A DNA stretch of 64,000 bases, from assembly GCA_964396895.1 (NCBI GenBank), contig CAYNGJ010000009.1, forward strand, positions 62,001 to 126,000, given 5' to 3'. This document shows, piece by piece, positions 1-9,586 of this stretch. Under the pieces are notes generated by a model. The model ran no database searches and was not told the DNA's origin. It worked only from the letters and a program-made list of their open reading frames with translations. Numbering within the stretch: the first letter of the stretch is position 1; the number at the start of each line of letters is the position of its first letter. The stretch comes from UBA2334 sp964396895. GTDB lineage: Bacteria > Pseudomonadota > Gammaproteobacteria > Burkholderiales > Burkholderiaceae_C. The position numbers were made by a program, and so were the translations under genes.

Positions 1-15
1 AACGTTGCGATAAAT
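1..15 (+). repeat. Left terminal inverted repeat of the prophage (transposase end site)
   Basis: The sequence AACGTTGCGATAAAT at 1-15 matches the reverse complement of 41277-41291 at 14 of 15 positions. A weaker related copy (GGTGCGCGATA) follows at about 16-26, as expected for the multiple transposase-binding sites at Mu-type ends. The outermost bases (predicted TGGGCA by symmetry) are outside the window. Confidence 0.8.
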
Positions 16-88
16 GGTGCGCGATAGGGTTACAGATACCGCAATGAAATTACGCTGGGTGAAAGCCTATCAGGTATCAGCCGCTGGT
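1..88. other. Left terminal non-coding region of the prophage
   Basis: The 88 bases between the window start and the stop of the last tail gene hold the end repeat and no credible gene. They are less G+C-rich than the adjoining tail genes, as is usual for transposase-binding termini. Confidence 0.65.
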
Positions 89-313
89 TTACACATCAAG
101 CGTCACAGTGGGCAGGTTCGGAGCATCTCCCTCCACAAGCCCGTTGCGGACAAACACCTTGCCGTTGACTGCGCCGGTGCCGCGCACGCGAGACTGAGCA
201 CCTCCGGGGAATGTCACAGTCACCGTGCCGTCTGCATTGACCGAAGTCACGGTGGCCACGGTCAGGACGGGCTCTGGCAGCAGCGCCTTCAGTTCACGAA
301 ACAAGTTGCTCAC
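89..313 (-). CDS. Small terminal tail protein, 74 aa
   Basis: Last gene of the leftward late operon, 88 bp from the phage end. The GTG start at 313 overlaps the stop of the upstream gene (GTGA at 310-313) and is preceded by GGAG, so it is preferred over the upstream ATG at 394, which would overlap the previous gene deeply. The product begins with a short helical segment (about residues 2-12), then alternates beta-strand-like stretches and glycine turns (VTVTFPGGAQSRVRG), suggesting a small beta barrel. No named family is recognised. Position suggests a tail-tip component. Confidence 0.75.
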   Translation of the reverse strand: MSNLFRELKALLPEPVLTVATVTSVNADGTVTVTFPGGAQSRVRGTGAVNGKVFVRNGLVEGDAPNLPTVTLDV

Positions 314-2181
314 AGGTGGCGCTCCAGGGTGATTTGCTGGTGGGCAGTCGGCATGCTGGCCTGCACACCCACACTGCGAACACGACCACGCCACGGCACA
401 GACTCATTGATCTGCACCAACTGCCCCACGTCCAGCACACCAGGGTTTGCCCCGCCAGTCAGGATGGGCATGCTGATTTGCACGATGTGCTTTGGCCCCG
501 ACTGACCCAACACGCTCAAGCCCCTTTGCTGGGCCACCGCATTGGCCGTGATCAACGGGTCAGTGACCATCGCGGCCAGCTTTGCGCCCGTGGTGCCGGT
601 GCGACGCACCAAAGCAAGCACGCCTTGGTTTGCTCCCGACACATAGATGCCGTCCAGGTCCGGGCCGTCGCGGCGCTCAATGCTGCTGGTGATGATCGAG
701 TCAGGGGCCAGCTCCACATCAGCGGCAAAAGCCCCGCCCCAGTTCCAGGGGCCACCCGGCACGCCCCCGGGCAGAGTTGGGTATGGGTGGCGCACAAGCA
801 ATGTCGGCGAGCTGCGATGACTGTTGACATACCCGCCCGCAGACTCTGCAATGGCCTGCACCGCAGCCAGGGGCGTGCCGCTGTGGCTCCACGCGCCAGC
901 TGGCACCAGCCAGTCAGCAATGCCCCAGTCCACGCCCACCCCCGTCAAATTCAGCGCGGCGGAGGCCAGCTGCTGCGCGTTCTGGGCCGTGGCGTTCAGC
1001 CGTGCCAGCTCACGGCTGTACGGCGCGCCCACGGCGGCCGTGGCACTGCGTCCGGCAATTCGGGCACCAGCCTTTCCAAACTCACGCTGCCGCTGCAGGC
1101 TGTCCACGATGAACACCCATTGCATGCCGTCAAGCGTGATGCGAATTTGCGCTGGCACGCCTGCCGATGGAGCAAGTGCGTCAAACAGCGCAGCAGGACC
1201 GCGTGCCGAAAATCCCCATGCAAACGAGCCAGCGTCGGCTTGCAGACTCACTTCGTAAATGGGCAGTGGAGTAAGGCCGGGCAGCAGATGCGCCTCGACA
1301 GTGTGGACAGCCATGTAAAACCTCGCGGGCAGTATGTAGATGGGCGCGTCAGGTGTGATGCCGCCGCAGGGGTTCAGACCAAAGACCAGGGCCAGCGACG
1401 ACTGACCACCTTCCGGGTACCAGGCGCAAAAGCGCAGCTCCTGCACCGTGTCCTGGCGCGGCGGCAGCACAGGCGCTGGTAACGGCAAGAAGCGCGGGCC
1501 ACCCCGACCAGACAGCGCCAGCCCAACCGCCCACGTGGCCGCCGTGCGGGGCGCCAGCGCTTTGGCCGCCTGGCCCATGCCGGAATTGACCACCCGCTGC
1601 ATGGCCAGCGCTGCCTGCCACAGCGCGACCGCGCGGTGCGGCGCTGGCTTTGCCAGGCCAAAGCGGGCTGCGGTGGCGGTGCCTGTGGGCAACCCAGCGG
1701 TGCTCCAAAGCGTTGCCGTACAGCCAGGTGCGCTGGCCGCCAAACCCCAGCTCGTCAACGCGGCACACCCTGCGGGCCTTGCGGCATGCCAGCCAACATT
1801 TGGCTGACGGTGGGCAACCCTGGGCTTGGTCCACACCGCAGCGTAGCGGTGTACGGTCGCTTCGGCGGCTTGGTGGCGGGCACCGCAGTGCATGTGCCCG
1901 CGCCGTGATGGCTCCCAACTCGCTGCCGTTGATCTTTGTGCAGCAGCCGCAGTTCCGTGCGCCACCGCAGTGCTGGCCACCAAGCCACGAAACACCGAGG
2001 CGTCGAACCCCACCGTGGCAGACATGCGCAGCTTGATGCGCCCCTGCACGGTGATAGTCACCAGCGCGCCAGGGCCTCCAGCGGTCGCCCCGAACGTCAG
2101 GTCTACGCCGGTGGGCGCACCCGAGCTGACGGGGGTGGTGAACGCAAGGTCAACCGCGTTTGAGGGTTGGGGGTAGCTCAT
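310..2181 (-). CDS. Tail protein, 623 aa (probable tail hub or tip)
   Basis: A large protein in the distal tail cluster, joined to its neighbours by 4-bp ATGA/GTGA overlaps on both sides. The N-terminus (VDLTFGATAGGPGALVTI) is beta-rich; the middle is Ala/Trp-rich; the C-terminal third contains IESSIERRDGP-like and VGQLVQINESVPWRGRV segments typical of phage hub/baseplate beta domains. Similar proteins close the tail cluster of D3112-like phages, from family knowledge. The exact role (hub, tip or adhesion) cannot be fixed from the sequence. Confidence 0.75.
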   Translation of the reverse strand: MSYPQPSNAVDLAFTTPVSSGAPTGVDLTFGATAGGPGALVTITVQGRIKLRMSATVGFDASVFRGLVASTAVAHGTAAAAQRSTAASWEPSRRGHMHCGARHQAAEATVHRYAAVWTKPRVAHRQPNVGWHAARPAGCAALTSWGLAASAPGCTATLWSTAGLPTGTATAARFGLAKPAPHRAVALWQAALAMQRVVNSGMGQAAKALAPRTAATWAVGLALSGRGGPRFLPLPAPVLPPRQDTVQELRFCAWYPEGGQSSLALVFGLNPCGGITPDAPIYILPARFYMAVHTVEAHLLPGLTPLPIYEVSLQADAGSFAWGFSARGPAALFDALAPSAGVPAQIRITLDGMQWVFIVDSLQRQREFGKAGARIAGRSATAAVGAPYSRELARLNATAQNAQQLASAALNLTGVGVDWGIADWLVPAGAWSHSGTPLAAVQAIAESAGGYVNSHRSSPTLLVRHPYPTLPGGVPGGPWNWGGAFAADVELAPDSIITSSIERRDGPDLDGIYVSGANQGVLALVRRTGTTGAKLAAMVTDPLITANAVAQQRGLSVLGQSGPKHIVQISMPILTGGANPGVLDVGQLVQINESVPWRGRVRSVGVQASMPTAHQQITLERHL

Positions 2182-2570
2182 GGCAGCGCGCTGAGTGTCC
2201 CACCCAGTATTTGCACCCGGCCGCCTGCGGCAAGAACGCTTGCGGATATGACCAGCTCCTGGCCCAAATCAGGGGCATTGTTGGCCCGCACGTCGCAGTC
2301 GAACAGGGGGGTTTCGTTGCCGTCACTCACCAGCGCCCAGGTCGGTACACCCGTCGTCTGGGCCACGGACTCCACCCCTGCGGCAAGCACCAGATCGCCG
2401 TTGGCATCAATGGTCCCTGCGGGCTCCGCAAAAGTCACCAGGGCCACCATGGTGTTGGTGTTGCCCCGAGCGCCGGTGTACAGCCGTGCGCGTGCCGCGC
2501 CGCCCTGGGCCATCCGGTCCAGGAGGCCCGACATGAGCGCGGCGTTGCCCCCGGCGAACACCTCGATCAT
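2178..2570 (-). CDS. Tail-cluster protein, 130 aa
   Basis: The start is the ATG at 2570, which overlaps the preceding stop (ATGA 2567-2570); the upstream ATG at 2636 lies inside the previous gene and gives an Arg/His-rich shadow. The protein starts MIEVFAGGNAALMSGLLDRM and continues with alternating hydrophobic strands (LVTFAEPAGTIDANGDLVL). No family is recognised. It sits between a 92-aa Ig-like protein and the 623-aa hub-like protein and is probably a small tail-tip structural protein. Confidence 0.72.
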   Translation of the reverse strand: MIEVFAGGNAALMSGLLDRMAQGGAARARLYTGARGNTNTMVALVTFAEPAGTIDANGDLVLAAGVESVAQTTGVPTWALVSDGNETPLFDCDVRANNAPDLGQELVISASVLAAGGRVQILGGTLSALP

Positions 2571-2845
2571 GTGGCCACCCGATCGGCCACGGTGGCGTTG
2601 TAGGCCCCGGCGGTGTCGATGGCCAGCACCAGCCACTCGCGGCCCTCGGCCACGTTGGCAAAGGCATATGCGCCCGTGGTGGGGTGGCTGGCCGTGACGC
2701 GGCGCAGGCGCAACGTGTCTTGCTCAAGCAAGTACACCGGGCGGCCTGCGGGCGCCGTGAGGATGCGCACGGTGCCACTGATCGTGGCCTGTCCACCAGT
2801 CTCAACATCCAGAAATGCCCGGCGGCGGAAGGCTGCAGCACTCAC
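2567..2845 (-). CDS. Small Ig/transthyretin-like tail protein, 92 aa
   Basis: Coupled by 4-bp overlaps to genes on both sides. The sequence (ISGTVRILTAPAGRPVYLLE ... TGAYAFANVAEGREWLVLAI) has the pattern of a small beta-sandwich carboxypeptidase-regulatory or transthyretin-like fold, often used in phage tails as a decoration or carbohydrate-contact module. The fold is inferred from the GxV...P..V.L...TGAY.F.NV pattern; no function is known. Confidence 0.72.
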   Translation of the reverse strand: MSAAAFRRRAFLDVETGGQATISGTVRILTAPAGRPVYLLEQDTLRLRRVTASHPTTGAYAFANVAEGREWLVLAIDTAGAYNATVADRVAT

Positions 2846-3978
2846 GTGTCACCCCAATCCTCATCCAACAACAAGCAGAGCTCGGAAACCGAGCTGGCCA
2901 GGTTGCCGCACAGCAGTACGCGACCGGTGATGCCGGAAATGTCCGACAGGATGTCTCCCGGTTTTGCAGGTCCGTTACCCACGGGCTTCTGCAATGGGCA
3001 GACCATGCCAGGCAGGTAGCCGCGCACCGCCTGCTGGACGCTGGAGTTGTCCACCACAGCAGGGCCGCTCAAAAAGTCAATGCCGCCCGAGCATGCATCC
3101 GGGTATGCCGCGTACCCAGAAATACTGGGCACCCCTCCGGGGCCCGCGATGTAGGTGGTGTGAATACTCCCAGCAACCCCGGTGTACGCCCGTGGCAGAT
3201 ACACCCCGCTTTGAGGGAAGTCCCCGCCACCTTGTATGTACTGGGCGTAAACGTCCCCTGGCTTGCGAATGTCTGCCAAATCGCCGAAGGCGGTGGTGTA
3301 TGTGGAGTCCGTTTTTTGAAAAGTGTTTTGCAACGGCGTGTTGGAATACACGGTGACAAAGTAGAACGCCCGGGGCGTGCCCAGCAACACCCAGGGAAAA
3401 GGGCCCGAAGCGCTGGCGTACGGGGTGTAAATGGCCACCCCGTTTCCGGAGACCTGCGCGGTTGAAGGGAAGGGTCCGGTGCCCGTGCTGATGGCCGTCA
3501 TGTTTTCGTAGCCCCGGATGGCCGCCTGCGCGCTGGCCAACGCACCGTCGTACACACGAAGGAACCGCTTGTGCGCGGCGCTGCCACCCTGGCGGTAGGC
3601 CCCCAGGCCGGTGCCGCTGTAGGCGCGCGTCCAGCCCAGCGGGCTGAATTTCATGGTGATCGTTCCCGCCACCGCGCCGTCTGGCGCGCCGGGGATGGCC
3701 ACCAGCACCTGATTGTTGGCCGCGCTCTGCACCCGGAACTGCCCGTTGAACACCGCGTTCGTGGCCCCCGCGATGGTCACAGCATCCAGGGCACTGAAAC
3801 CCGGCGCAGAAGGGAAGTTGAACGTGACCACGCCGCCACTGGCCGTCGCACTGGTCACTGCCTGGGTATTGAACCCGTTGACCAGGCACGCATTCAGCAG
3901 CGCGTTGATGCTGCCATTGCTCCCCGTGAGCACTGGCGCACCAGCCATGTCCGAGCGAAGGTAAACAGGCAGCGTCAT
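2842..3978 (-). CDS. Tail protein, 378 aa
   Basis: Begins MTLPVYLRSDMAGAPVLTGS and shares 4-bp overlaps with the 529-aa gene before it and the 92-aa gene after it. It is Gly/Ala/Ser/Thr-rich with a middle section of aromatic beta-strand-like segments (VYLPRAYTGVAGSIHTTYIA). Proteins with this start and length occur in the tail cluster of B3/D3112-type transposable siphophages (family knowledge), with no experimentally fixed role. Likely part of the baseplate/tip complex. Confidence 0.75.
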   Translation of the reverse strand: MTLPVYLRSDMAGAPVLTGSNGSINALLNACLVNGFNTQAVTSATASGGVVTFNFPSAPGFSALDAVTIAGATNAVFNGQFRVQSAANNQVLVAIPGAPDGAVAGTITMKFSPLGWTRAYSGTGLGAYRQGGSAAHKRFLRVYDGALASAQAAIRGYENMTAISTGTGPFPSTAQVSGNGVAIYTPYASASGPFPWVLLGTPRAFYFVTVYSNTPLQNTFQKTDSTYTTAFGDLADIRKPGDVYAQYIQGGGDFPQSGVYLPRAYTGVAGSIHTTYIAGPGGVPSISGYAAYPDACSGGIDFLSGPAVVDNSSVQQAVRGYLPGMVCPLQKPVGNGPAKPGDILSDISGITGRVLLCGNLASSVSELCLLLDEDWGDT

Positions 3979-5564
3979 TGGTCAATGTCTCCACGAATCG
4001 AAATGGTCACGCGGTCGGACCCGGGCGGTGCGGCGGGGCTTTGCAACACCGTGCGGCTGGCCCAGAACGGAAATGCAGCCCCCACCGTGTTGAAGCGCAG
4101 CACATTTCCAGCAGCCCAGCCACTTCCCCAGCCAGCAGGGCTGAGGGTGAAGTAAGGCACCCCGGTGTACGGGTCAACCGGCGCCAGAGGCGTGCCCGTA
4201 TCGCCCGAAATGATTTGCCCCACCGCCTCACCCGTCACGTTGAAAGTGGTGTTGCTTGTGAACACAATCGCCCAGCGCTCAGTCGCCGCACCCGCATTCG
4301 TCACCACAATGGGGTGTGCCGTGTCGTTGTACGCGGCCAGCATGGGGTTGCCAATGCGCACATCCGACCATTCGGCCGTCCACGCCTCTTGGGCAAAAGC
4401 ATCCTGCACCGCCGCCTGGCGCGTGCCCATGACCATCGCGCTGGACACAAAAGTGCCCGGAGCGGGGAAGCTGTGGGTCAGCGGGCGCTGCAAGCGAATA
4501 TCGCCAGTGATTTGCGCCTCCGCACACAGCGACTCGTCTTCCACCCTGTGCTCCACGGTAACCGGCTGCGCAAATCCCGCCACGTTCGTAAACGTCACCA
4601 TGCCCTGGTCAAGGTTTTTGGCAAAGCCAGAGCTGATCTCAAGCCCATCGCCGCCCAGCACACGCAAACGCGCCAAGCGTGTGCGCCCACAGTCCACCGT
4701 TTGCCCGTTTGCCACGGTCTGGGGAGTCATCGCCACGGTGTTGTGCACCAACACCACGCGCCCTGGCTTGAACACCGGCACCCGACCGTCACTGGGCAAG
4801 CGCACGGGGTCCAGGCCCAAAATGCCCGCGTCCAGCGGCAAATAGGTGTAGCTGACGGCGTTGTAGCGCAGCGTGGGGGTGCGGGCCAAGTCTTCGGGCA
4901 CCGCAGCCACCCCTGCAATGCCCAGGTGCGCCACATCATGCTGCGGGGCCAGCGGATCAGTGATGGCCGGGTTGGTAAAGAACAGCTCCACCAAACCGTA
5001 TTCATACGACACCCGCCCCTTGACCCGCGCGCTGTTGATGCGGCCCTGCGTGTCAGCCGTCACATTGAACGCCGTACCGTCCTGCAAATTGCCCTGGACC
5101 GACAGACTGCCGGGTCGTATCGGCGCGGCCGCCGTTCTGAACGTGGCCGTGCTGGCCATGAACGGGGCACTCAACCCCTCGGTGGGCGGGGCCTGCGCCG
5201 CGCGCACAGCCGTGGGCAACGCAGGTGCTGCGGTGGGCCAATGCGACAGACTGACCTCACCGGTGGCCTGCGTCACCGCACCAGCCAACGTACCTGCACC
5301 CGTGGCGGGGTTGATGGCACGCAACACATCGCCATTGGCCTGCATGTCGTAAGCCTCAGCACCCACCGACAGTTGCAGGCGGCGCAAGCTGCGGCCAGGC
5401 GCCATGTCAAACCGCATCTTCAGGGTGCTGGCAGGCACAGAAATGGCCGTACCAGGAGCCGCAGCGGCAGTGGCATACGTGGCCACCCCAGTCTGGGCAC
5501 CAATGGTCATGGAACGGGTCTTCGACGCAGCGTAGTTATTGAACGGTACGGTAACTATTGGCAT
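3975..5564 (-). CDS. Tail protein, 529 aa
   Basis: Starts MPIVTVPFNNYAASKTRSMT, 24 bp after the stop of the 692-aa tail gene and overlapping the 378-aa gene by 4 bp. It is rich in small beta-strand segments (VSYEYGLVELFF, VTVEHRVEDESL) with no membrane segments or signal peptide. Position between the distal 692-aa protein and the tip proteins suggests a structural subunit of the tail tip. No named family is recognised. Confidence 0.75.
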   Translation of the reverse strand: MPIVTVPFNNYAASKTRSMTIGAQTGVATYATAAAAPGTAISVPASTLKMRFDMAPGRSLRRLQLSVGAEAYDMQANGDVLRAINPATGAGTLAGAVTQATGEVSLSHWPTAAPALPTAVRAAQAPPTEGLSAPFMASTATFRTAAAPIRPGSLSVQGNLQDGTAFNVTADTQGRINSARVKGRVSYEYGLVELFFTNPAITDPLAPQHDVAHLGIAGVAAVPEDLARTPTLRYNAVSYTYLPLDAGILGLDPVRLPSDGRVPVFKPGRVVLVHNTVAMTPQTVANGQTVDCGRTRLARLRVLGGDGLEISSGFAKNLDQGMVTFTNVAGFAQPVTVEHRVEDESLCAEAQITGDIRLQRPLTHSFPAPGTFVSSAMVMGTRQAAVQDAFAQEAWTAEWSDVRIGNPMLAAYNDTAHPIVVTNAGAATERWAIVFTSNTTFNVTGEAVGQIISGDTGTPLAPVDPYTGVPYFTLSPAGWGSGWAAGNVLRFNTVGAAFPFWASRTVLQSPAAPPGSDRVTISIRGDIDQ

Positions 5565-5588
5565 GGGTTGGGCTGTGAGTTGAGCGCC

Positions 5589-7667
5589 TCAGCGCGATGA
5601 CGAAGCAATGGCCGGTCCGCTGTAAATGCCCGTCGGCGCGGTGTAGGCCCCCGCAGACGCACTCGCGAAATAGAAAGACACGGTGCAGCCATCGTTGTCC
5701 ACCTGGCCAACGCCGCTGGGGTTGGTCAGCAGGTTCACCACCCCGGTGGTGTAGTTGATGGTGCCCACCACCACGTTGGGGTTGGGCGCATCGCTGATCA
5801 CCAGATTGCCCACTCCGTCGTCAATCGCGGTCACCGTTTTGGTTTTGGGCGACCCATCCACCGCGCTGGCAGATGGCGCCGTGCAACTGACCGTGACTTG
5901 CACAGGCAAGCTCACGCTGTGCGGCCGAATGCTCGTCCCCACCGATCCGCCAAACAAGCTCACCGGTGTGGGAGTCGTCATGCCGCGCGCCATGCCACTG
6001 TGCACCACACTGAACACCGTGCCCACCGGCGGCAAAACTGCGGGGCTGATGCGCAGCACGCCCCGCGCGTAGTCCACATACCCTGTGGCTGCTCCCGTGA
6101 ACTCGCCCATCCCGTTGTCCGTCGCAGTGCGGGCTGCGCCATCGTTCCACGACACCACCACACTGCCAGGCTCAAACGCCTTTGACCCAGGCACCTCCGA
6201 CAACAACCCATCAGAGTTGATGGCCAGGTACAAGCGGCCACCGAAAGACCGCTGCACATCGGCCGGTGGCAGCATCTGCTGTGACTCGGCCCACTGCAAC
6301 ACAATGGCACTTCCCACGTCTGGCAGCGCCCCCAGCGTCACCGCGAACGTGCCAGATTCGCGGTTGAGCATGCCCGCACCCAGCGCCGACGTGGCCCCCC
6401 TCAGGGCGCCGCTGCCGTCGTCACGCAACACGTACCAGCGGCCAAACGACATGTAGCTGACCGTCAGGCTCCCAGGGGCAGGCACCGGATACAGCGTGGC
6501 CGTGTGCGACAGGCCCCGGGTACTGACGTTGATGGGCAAAGACAGCGTGGCAGACACGGCATCCACCTGCGCCGCAGGCCCATACTCCACCACATGGGTG
6601 CCCGCTCCAGACCACACCGCTGTGCTGAGCGACAAAATGCCGTTCGCATAGTCCACCGCACCAACGTCAGCAGCCCCGTTTTTAAGCACACCGCCCTGGT
6701 CAGACAGCACCACGCCATCGCGACTCACAAAAACAGAACCCGGCATGACCCCACCACCAATGAACATCCGCTGTGTGGGTGAGAAATTGAGCGTGATGTT
6801 TTGCGACAGCATAGGCCCCGCAGCCGCCAGCGCAGCAGCCACACCGTTGGTTCGCGCATCGGGTATGGGCGTTTCAATTTGCGCGCTCGGCAGCAAAGGC
6901 GAAAAAATGCTGTCCGCCTTGATCGAAAAATCGCCCGGCCCAGCGGCCTCGGCCAACGGGCGAATGCCAAAGTACTGGCTGGCATCGGCCACAATGGTTT
7001 CAAACACCTGTGCCCGGTTGGTGTAGTCAATGTCCGAGTCGATGCGGGGGGCACCAAACCCCGTGAACGACGTCCGCAGCGGGTCGCTGATGCTGCACAC
7101 CACCACCGCGCGTTGAAAGTCCCCTGCACCATCGGTGAACGTGCGGGTTTCTGCTGATACCCCCGTGATGCGCACATACTGCACCACCTCAGTGGGCACA
7201 CCTGGGTCTTTGCGCAGGGCCAGAACCGCACCGGTGGCGGGCAGGCTCAGCTCCACCCGCTGAATCAGGATCACGGTGGACATGCCCGCCAAATGGTTGC
7301 CATACAGAAGCCCTCCATAGGCAGCACCCAAAGCCAAATAGCTTTCGACCTTGGCCGACACATCCGCTCGCCGGTCAAACGTGGACGACGCGCCAAACAA
7401 CAGGCAATGCACATTCGGGTCCGCAGGGGCCTCGTCAATCACCACCCTGGCGCCCAGGTATTTATCTGTATCCAGCGTTTGCACCGTACCAAACACCTTG
7501 CGCAAGCTGGCACTGCCATACACCCGGTCCAGGTTGGACACATCATCAAAAATGTTGTTGTCCACGCCGGACTGCACGACGTTGCCGGTCATGCGGCCAC
7601 CGCCATCGGCGGTGTCGGTCATGCGGGCGCTCTTGAGCAGTTTGATGTCTTGTTCTGTGATGGCCAT
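5589..7667 (-). CDS. Tail protein, 692 aa
   Basis: The frame is open from 8366, but the true start is the ATG at 7667, which lies 11 bp after the preceding stop and begins MAITEQDIKLLKSARMTDTA; the extra upstream part is an Arg/His/Gln-rich shadow of the 634-aa gene. The start resembles a recurrent tail protein of D3112-like phages (family knowledge). The protein is almost entirely beta-like with repeated D.A.G...YANG/DYARGVL..S motifs (about residues 330-350 and 545-560) and ends in a Gly/Ser-rich tail. Probably a large distal-tail or receptor-contact subunit. Confidence 0.78.
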   Translation of the reverse strand: MAITEQDIKLLKSARMTDTADGGGRMTGNVVQSGVDNNIFDDVSNLDRVYGSASLRKVFGTVQTLDTDKYLGARVVIDEAPADPNVHCLLFGASSTFDRRADVSAKVESYLALGAAYGGLLYGNHLAGMSTVILIQRVELSLPATGAVLALRKDPGVPTEVVQYVRITGVSAETRTFTDGAGDFQRAVVVCSISDPLRTSFTGFGAPRIDSDIDYTNRAQVFETIVADASQYFGIRPLAEAAGPGDFSIKADSIFSPLLPSAQIETPIPDARTNGVAAALAAAGPMLSQNITLNFSPTQRMFIGGGVMPGSVFVSRDGVVLSDQGGVLKNGAADVGAVDYANGILSLSTAVWSGAGTHVVEYGPAAQVDAVSATLSLPINVSTRGLSHTATLYPVPAPGSLTVSYMSFGRWYVLRDDGSGALRGATSALGAGMLNRESGTFAVTLGALPDVGSAIVLQWAESQQMLPPADVQRSFGGRLYLAINSDGLLSEVPGSKAFEPGSVVVSWNDGAARTATDNGMGEFTGAATGYVDYARGVLRISPAVLPPVGTVFSVVHSGMARGMTTPTPVSLFGGSVGTSIRPHSVSLPVQVTVSCTAPSASAVDGSPKTKTVTAIDDGVGNLVISDAPNPNVVVGTINYTTGVVNLLTNPSGVGQVDNDGCTVSFYFASASAGAYTAPTGIYSGPAIASSSR

Positions 7668-7678
7668 GTTTTGTCTGC

Positions 7679-9583
7679 TTAGTAATCCGATTCGATGTAC
7701 CCGCTCATCAACGTGATGCCGATGACGGAGGACGTACCACCCACACTCATCCAACCGCGAGGGGCCAGCAGCGTGGTGTTGGTGGGCATGTTCGTGGTGA
7801 TGACGCCACTGGTCGTGTCTCCGGTCACGTTGTCGGTGAACGTCCACCCCACCTGCTGCGTGGTGCCCGGCGGGCTGAACAACGCGATCTCGTAGCTCTG
7901 TGACCGGTCCACCGTCGGTACGGGGAAGCTGGCACCCAGATTGACCTTGGTGATTGCCCCGGTGCCCCGGTGCATGATCTGGATGTTGGCGTCCGCAGCG
8001 TCCCAACCTACGCCAACGATGTTGGTGATCGTGCTGGGCTCGACGTCTGTCGGCGCAGCGGTGGTGTTGGCCATGCCCACGAAACAGCGGTTGGTGGCGG
8101 TGGCCACGCCAGTGGCAGGAGACCAGCGGAAGATCATGTGAAAGCCACCATCCCCAGCCGTGGCCGCGCCAATGGACCACTGGGCGGCGGGGTAGCGGAA
8201 GCCTGCCACGGCAGTGGCTGAGGCGGCGGTCACAAGGTAGTCCAGCCGCTTCTGTCGAGTGTGGCGGTTGGTGGTGGCGGCGTTGGCGGCGGTGGCCGTG
8301 CCGGTGGCTGTCAGGGCTGCCGCGCCGTTGGCGACGATGACCGTGCCGTTGCCTGCGGGCATCCACGTGGCGATTTTGTTGCGCCCCCAGTGAGGCTGCA
8401 GGGCAGTATCCAGCCCGGACGGCCCCATCATCGCCACCATCTCGCGCCCAGCAATGTCCCGACGAAACAGCACCACTTGATCTGTACTTGGTGTGGTCGG
8501 TGCGTCAGACGTCAGCACCAGGGTGGGCTGACTGCCTCCGCCGCCCGCACTGATGGTGATGTCCTGCGTGCCGTCGAAGGCCACGCCGTTGATCAGCCGG
8601 GGGGTGGCCAGCGCCGTGGCGGTGTTGGCATTGCCGGTGATGTTGGCGGCTGCCTCTGCGTAGGGGGCATTGGCCCGCCAGTGGTGGGCCTTCATCCAGT
8701 AGCCACGGAAGGACCGGGCGTTGGTTAGGCCAGCGGTGCCCACGCCCATCGTCGGCTCCAGGTTCGCCGCGACCGGCAAGGAACTGATGTCAACCTCCAG
8801 CCCGTTCAACGCCATGATGCCCTCGGGCGACCCGGCGATGCCGTAGTCGATCACCCAGATTTTGGCAGTGCTCGCCCCAGGCAGCACGCGGATGTAGACC
8901 TTGTAAAAAGGCGCGTTGCGTGTGCCTGCTGGCCGCGAGTACGGGGTGGACGAGAAGGCCGTGCCGTTGCCAAAGAACACCCGGAAGGTGGTGAGGGGGT
9001 CGTCGCCCACGCTGTTGCCGATGCCGATGGCCTGTGCGGTGTTGGGCGGGGTGTCCGAGTACAGCAGGCCGCCAGCCTGCATGCCGATGAACATACAGCC
9101 GTTGGCTGCTTCAAACCCGCACAGGGCTTCAAACACAAAGCCGCCGTGGGCTGCGGAGCCACGCTTGAACTCCCGGCGTTCGCTCACGAACATGCCCGCC
9201 GCTTGGTACGTGGCGGCGGTGGTCGTGAACGTCGAGTGGGGGAATGTCCCTTCCAGCCCGGTGCTGGCCGGGGTGGCCGCAACCGCCACACCCGTACCCA
9301 GCAGGGCGCCGCTACCGCCGCTGTTGGTGTAGCCGTAGTTGTTGAACCCGTCAGCCCACCAGCTGTGCCCACTGGGCACATTCATGTCCACGGGGGCCAG
9401 GATGGAGTCGCTGGTGGGCGCACCGCTCGCAGGTGCAGCCCATTGGCTGCCATCCCAGGTGAGGATGGACGACGTGGTGGTGCTCCACACCTGCACCCCC
9501 GGGATGCCAGGGTTGGGTGTCGTTGCTCCAGCAGCCACCGCCAGTGAAGGCGGGCCTTTAAATGCGAGCTGGCGGGTGGTCAT
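7679..9583 (-). CDS. Tail fibre / receptor-binding protein candidate, 634 aa
   Basis: Starts MTTRQLAFKGPPSLAVAAGA, 3 bp after the preceding gene. An N-terminal PNPGIPGVQVWSTTTSSILTW segment is typical of phage fibre attachment regions. Two blocks (about residues 70-300 and 430-634) look like separate lectin-like beta domains, linked by a short repeat (LINGVAFDGTQDITI) seen in many tail fibres. It is followed in the operon by the D3112-like tip proteins. Role in host recognition is inferred. Confidence 0.72.
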   Translation of the reverse strand: MTTRQLAFKGPPSLAVAAGATTPNPGIPGVQVWSTTTSSILTWDGSQWAAPASGAPTSDSILAPVDMNVPSGHSWWADGFNNYGYTNSGGSGALLGTGVAVAATPASTGLEGTFPHSTFTTTAATYQAAGMFVSERREFKRGSAAHGGFVFEALCGFEAANGCMFIGMQAGGLLYSDTPPNTAQAIGIGNSVGDDPLTTFRVFFGNGTAFSSTPYSRPAGTRNAPFYKVYIRVLPGASTAKIWVIDYGIAGSPEGIMALNGLEVDISSLPVAANLEPTMGVGTAGLTNARSFRGYWMKAHHWRANAPYAEAAANITGNANTATALATPRLINGVAFDGTQDITISAGGGGSQPTLVLTSDAPTTPSTDQVVLFRRDIAGREMVAMMGPSGLDTALQPHWGRNKIATWMPAGNGTVIVANGAAALTATGTATAANAATTNRHTRQKRLDYLVTAASATAVAGFRYPAAQWSIGAATAGDGGFHMIFRWSPATGVATATNRCFVGMANTTAAPTDVEPSTITNIVGVGWDAADANIQIMHRGTGAITKVNLGASFPVPTVDRSQSYEIALFSPPGTTQQVGWTFTDNVTGDTTSGVITTNMPTNTTLLAPRGWMSVGGTSSVIGITLMSGYIESDY

Positions 9584-9586
9584 CTA

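Noticed and set aside
7668..8366. Upstream extension of the 692-aa tail gene
   Set aside because: Arg/His/Gln-rich, antisense-like composition overlapping the 634-aa gene; the ATG at 7667 has the conserved start.
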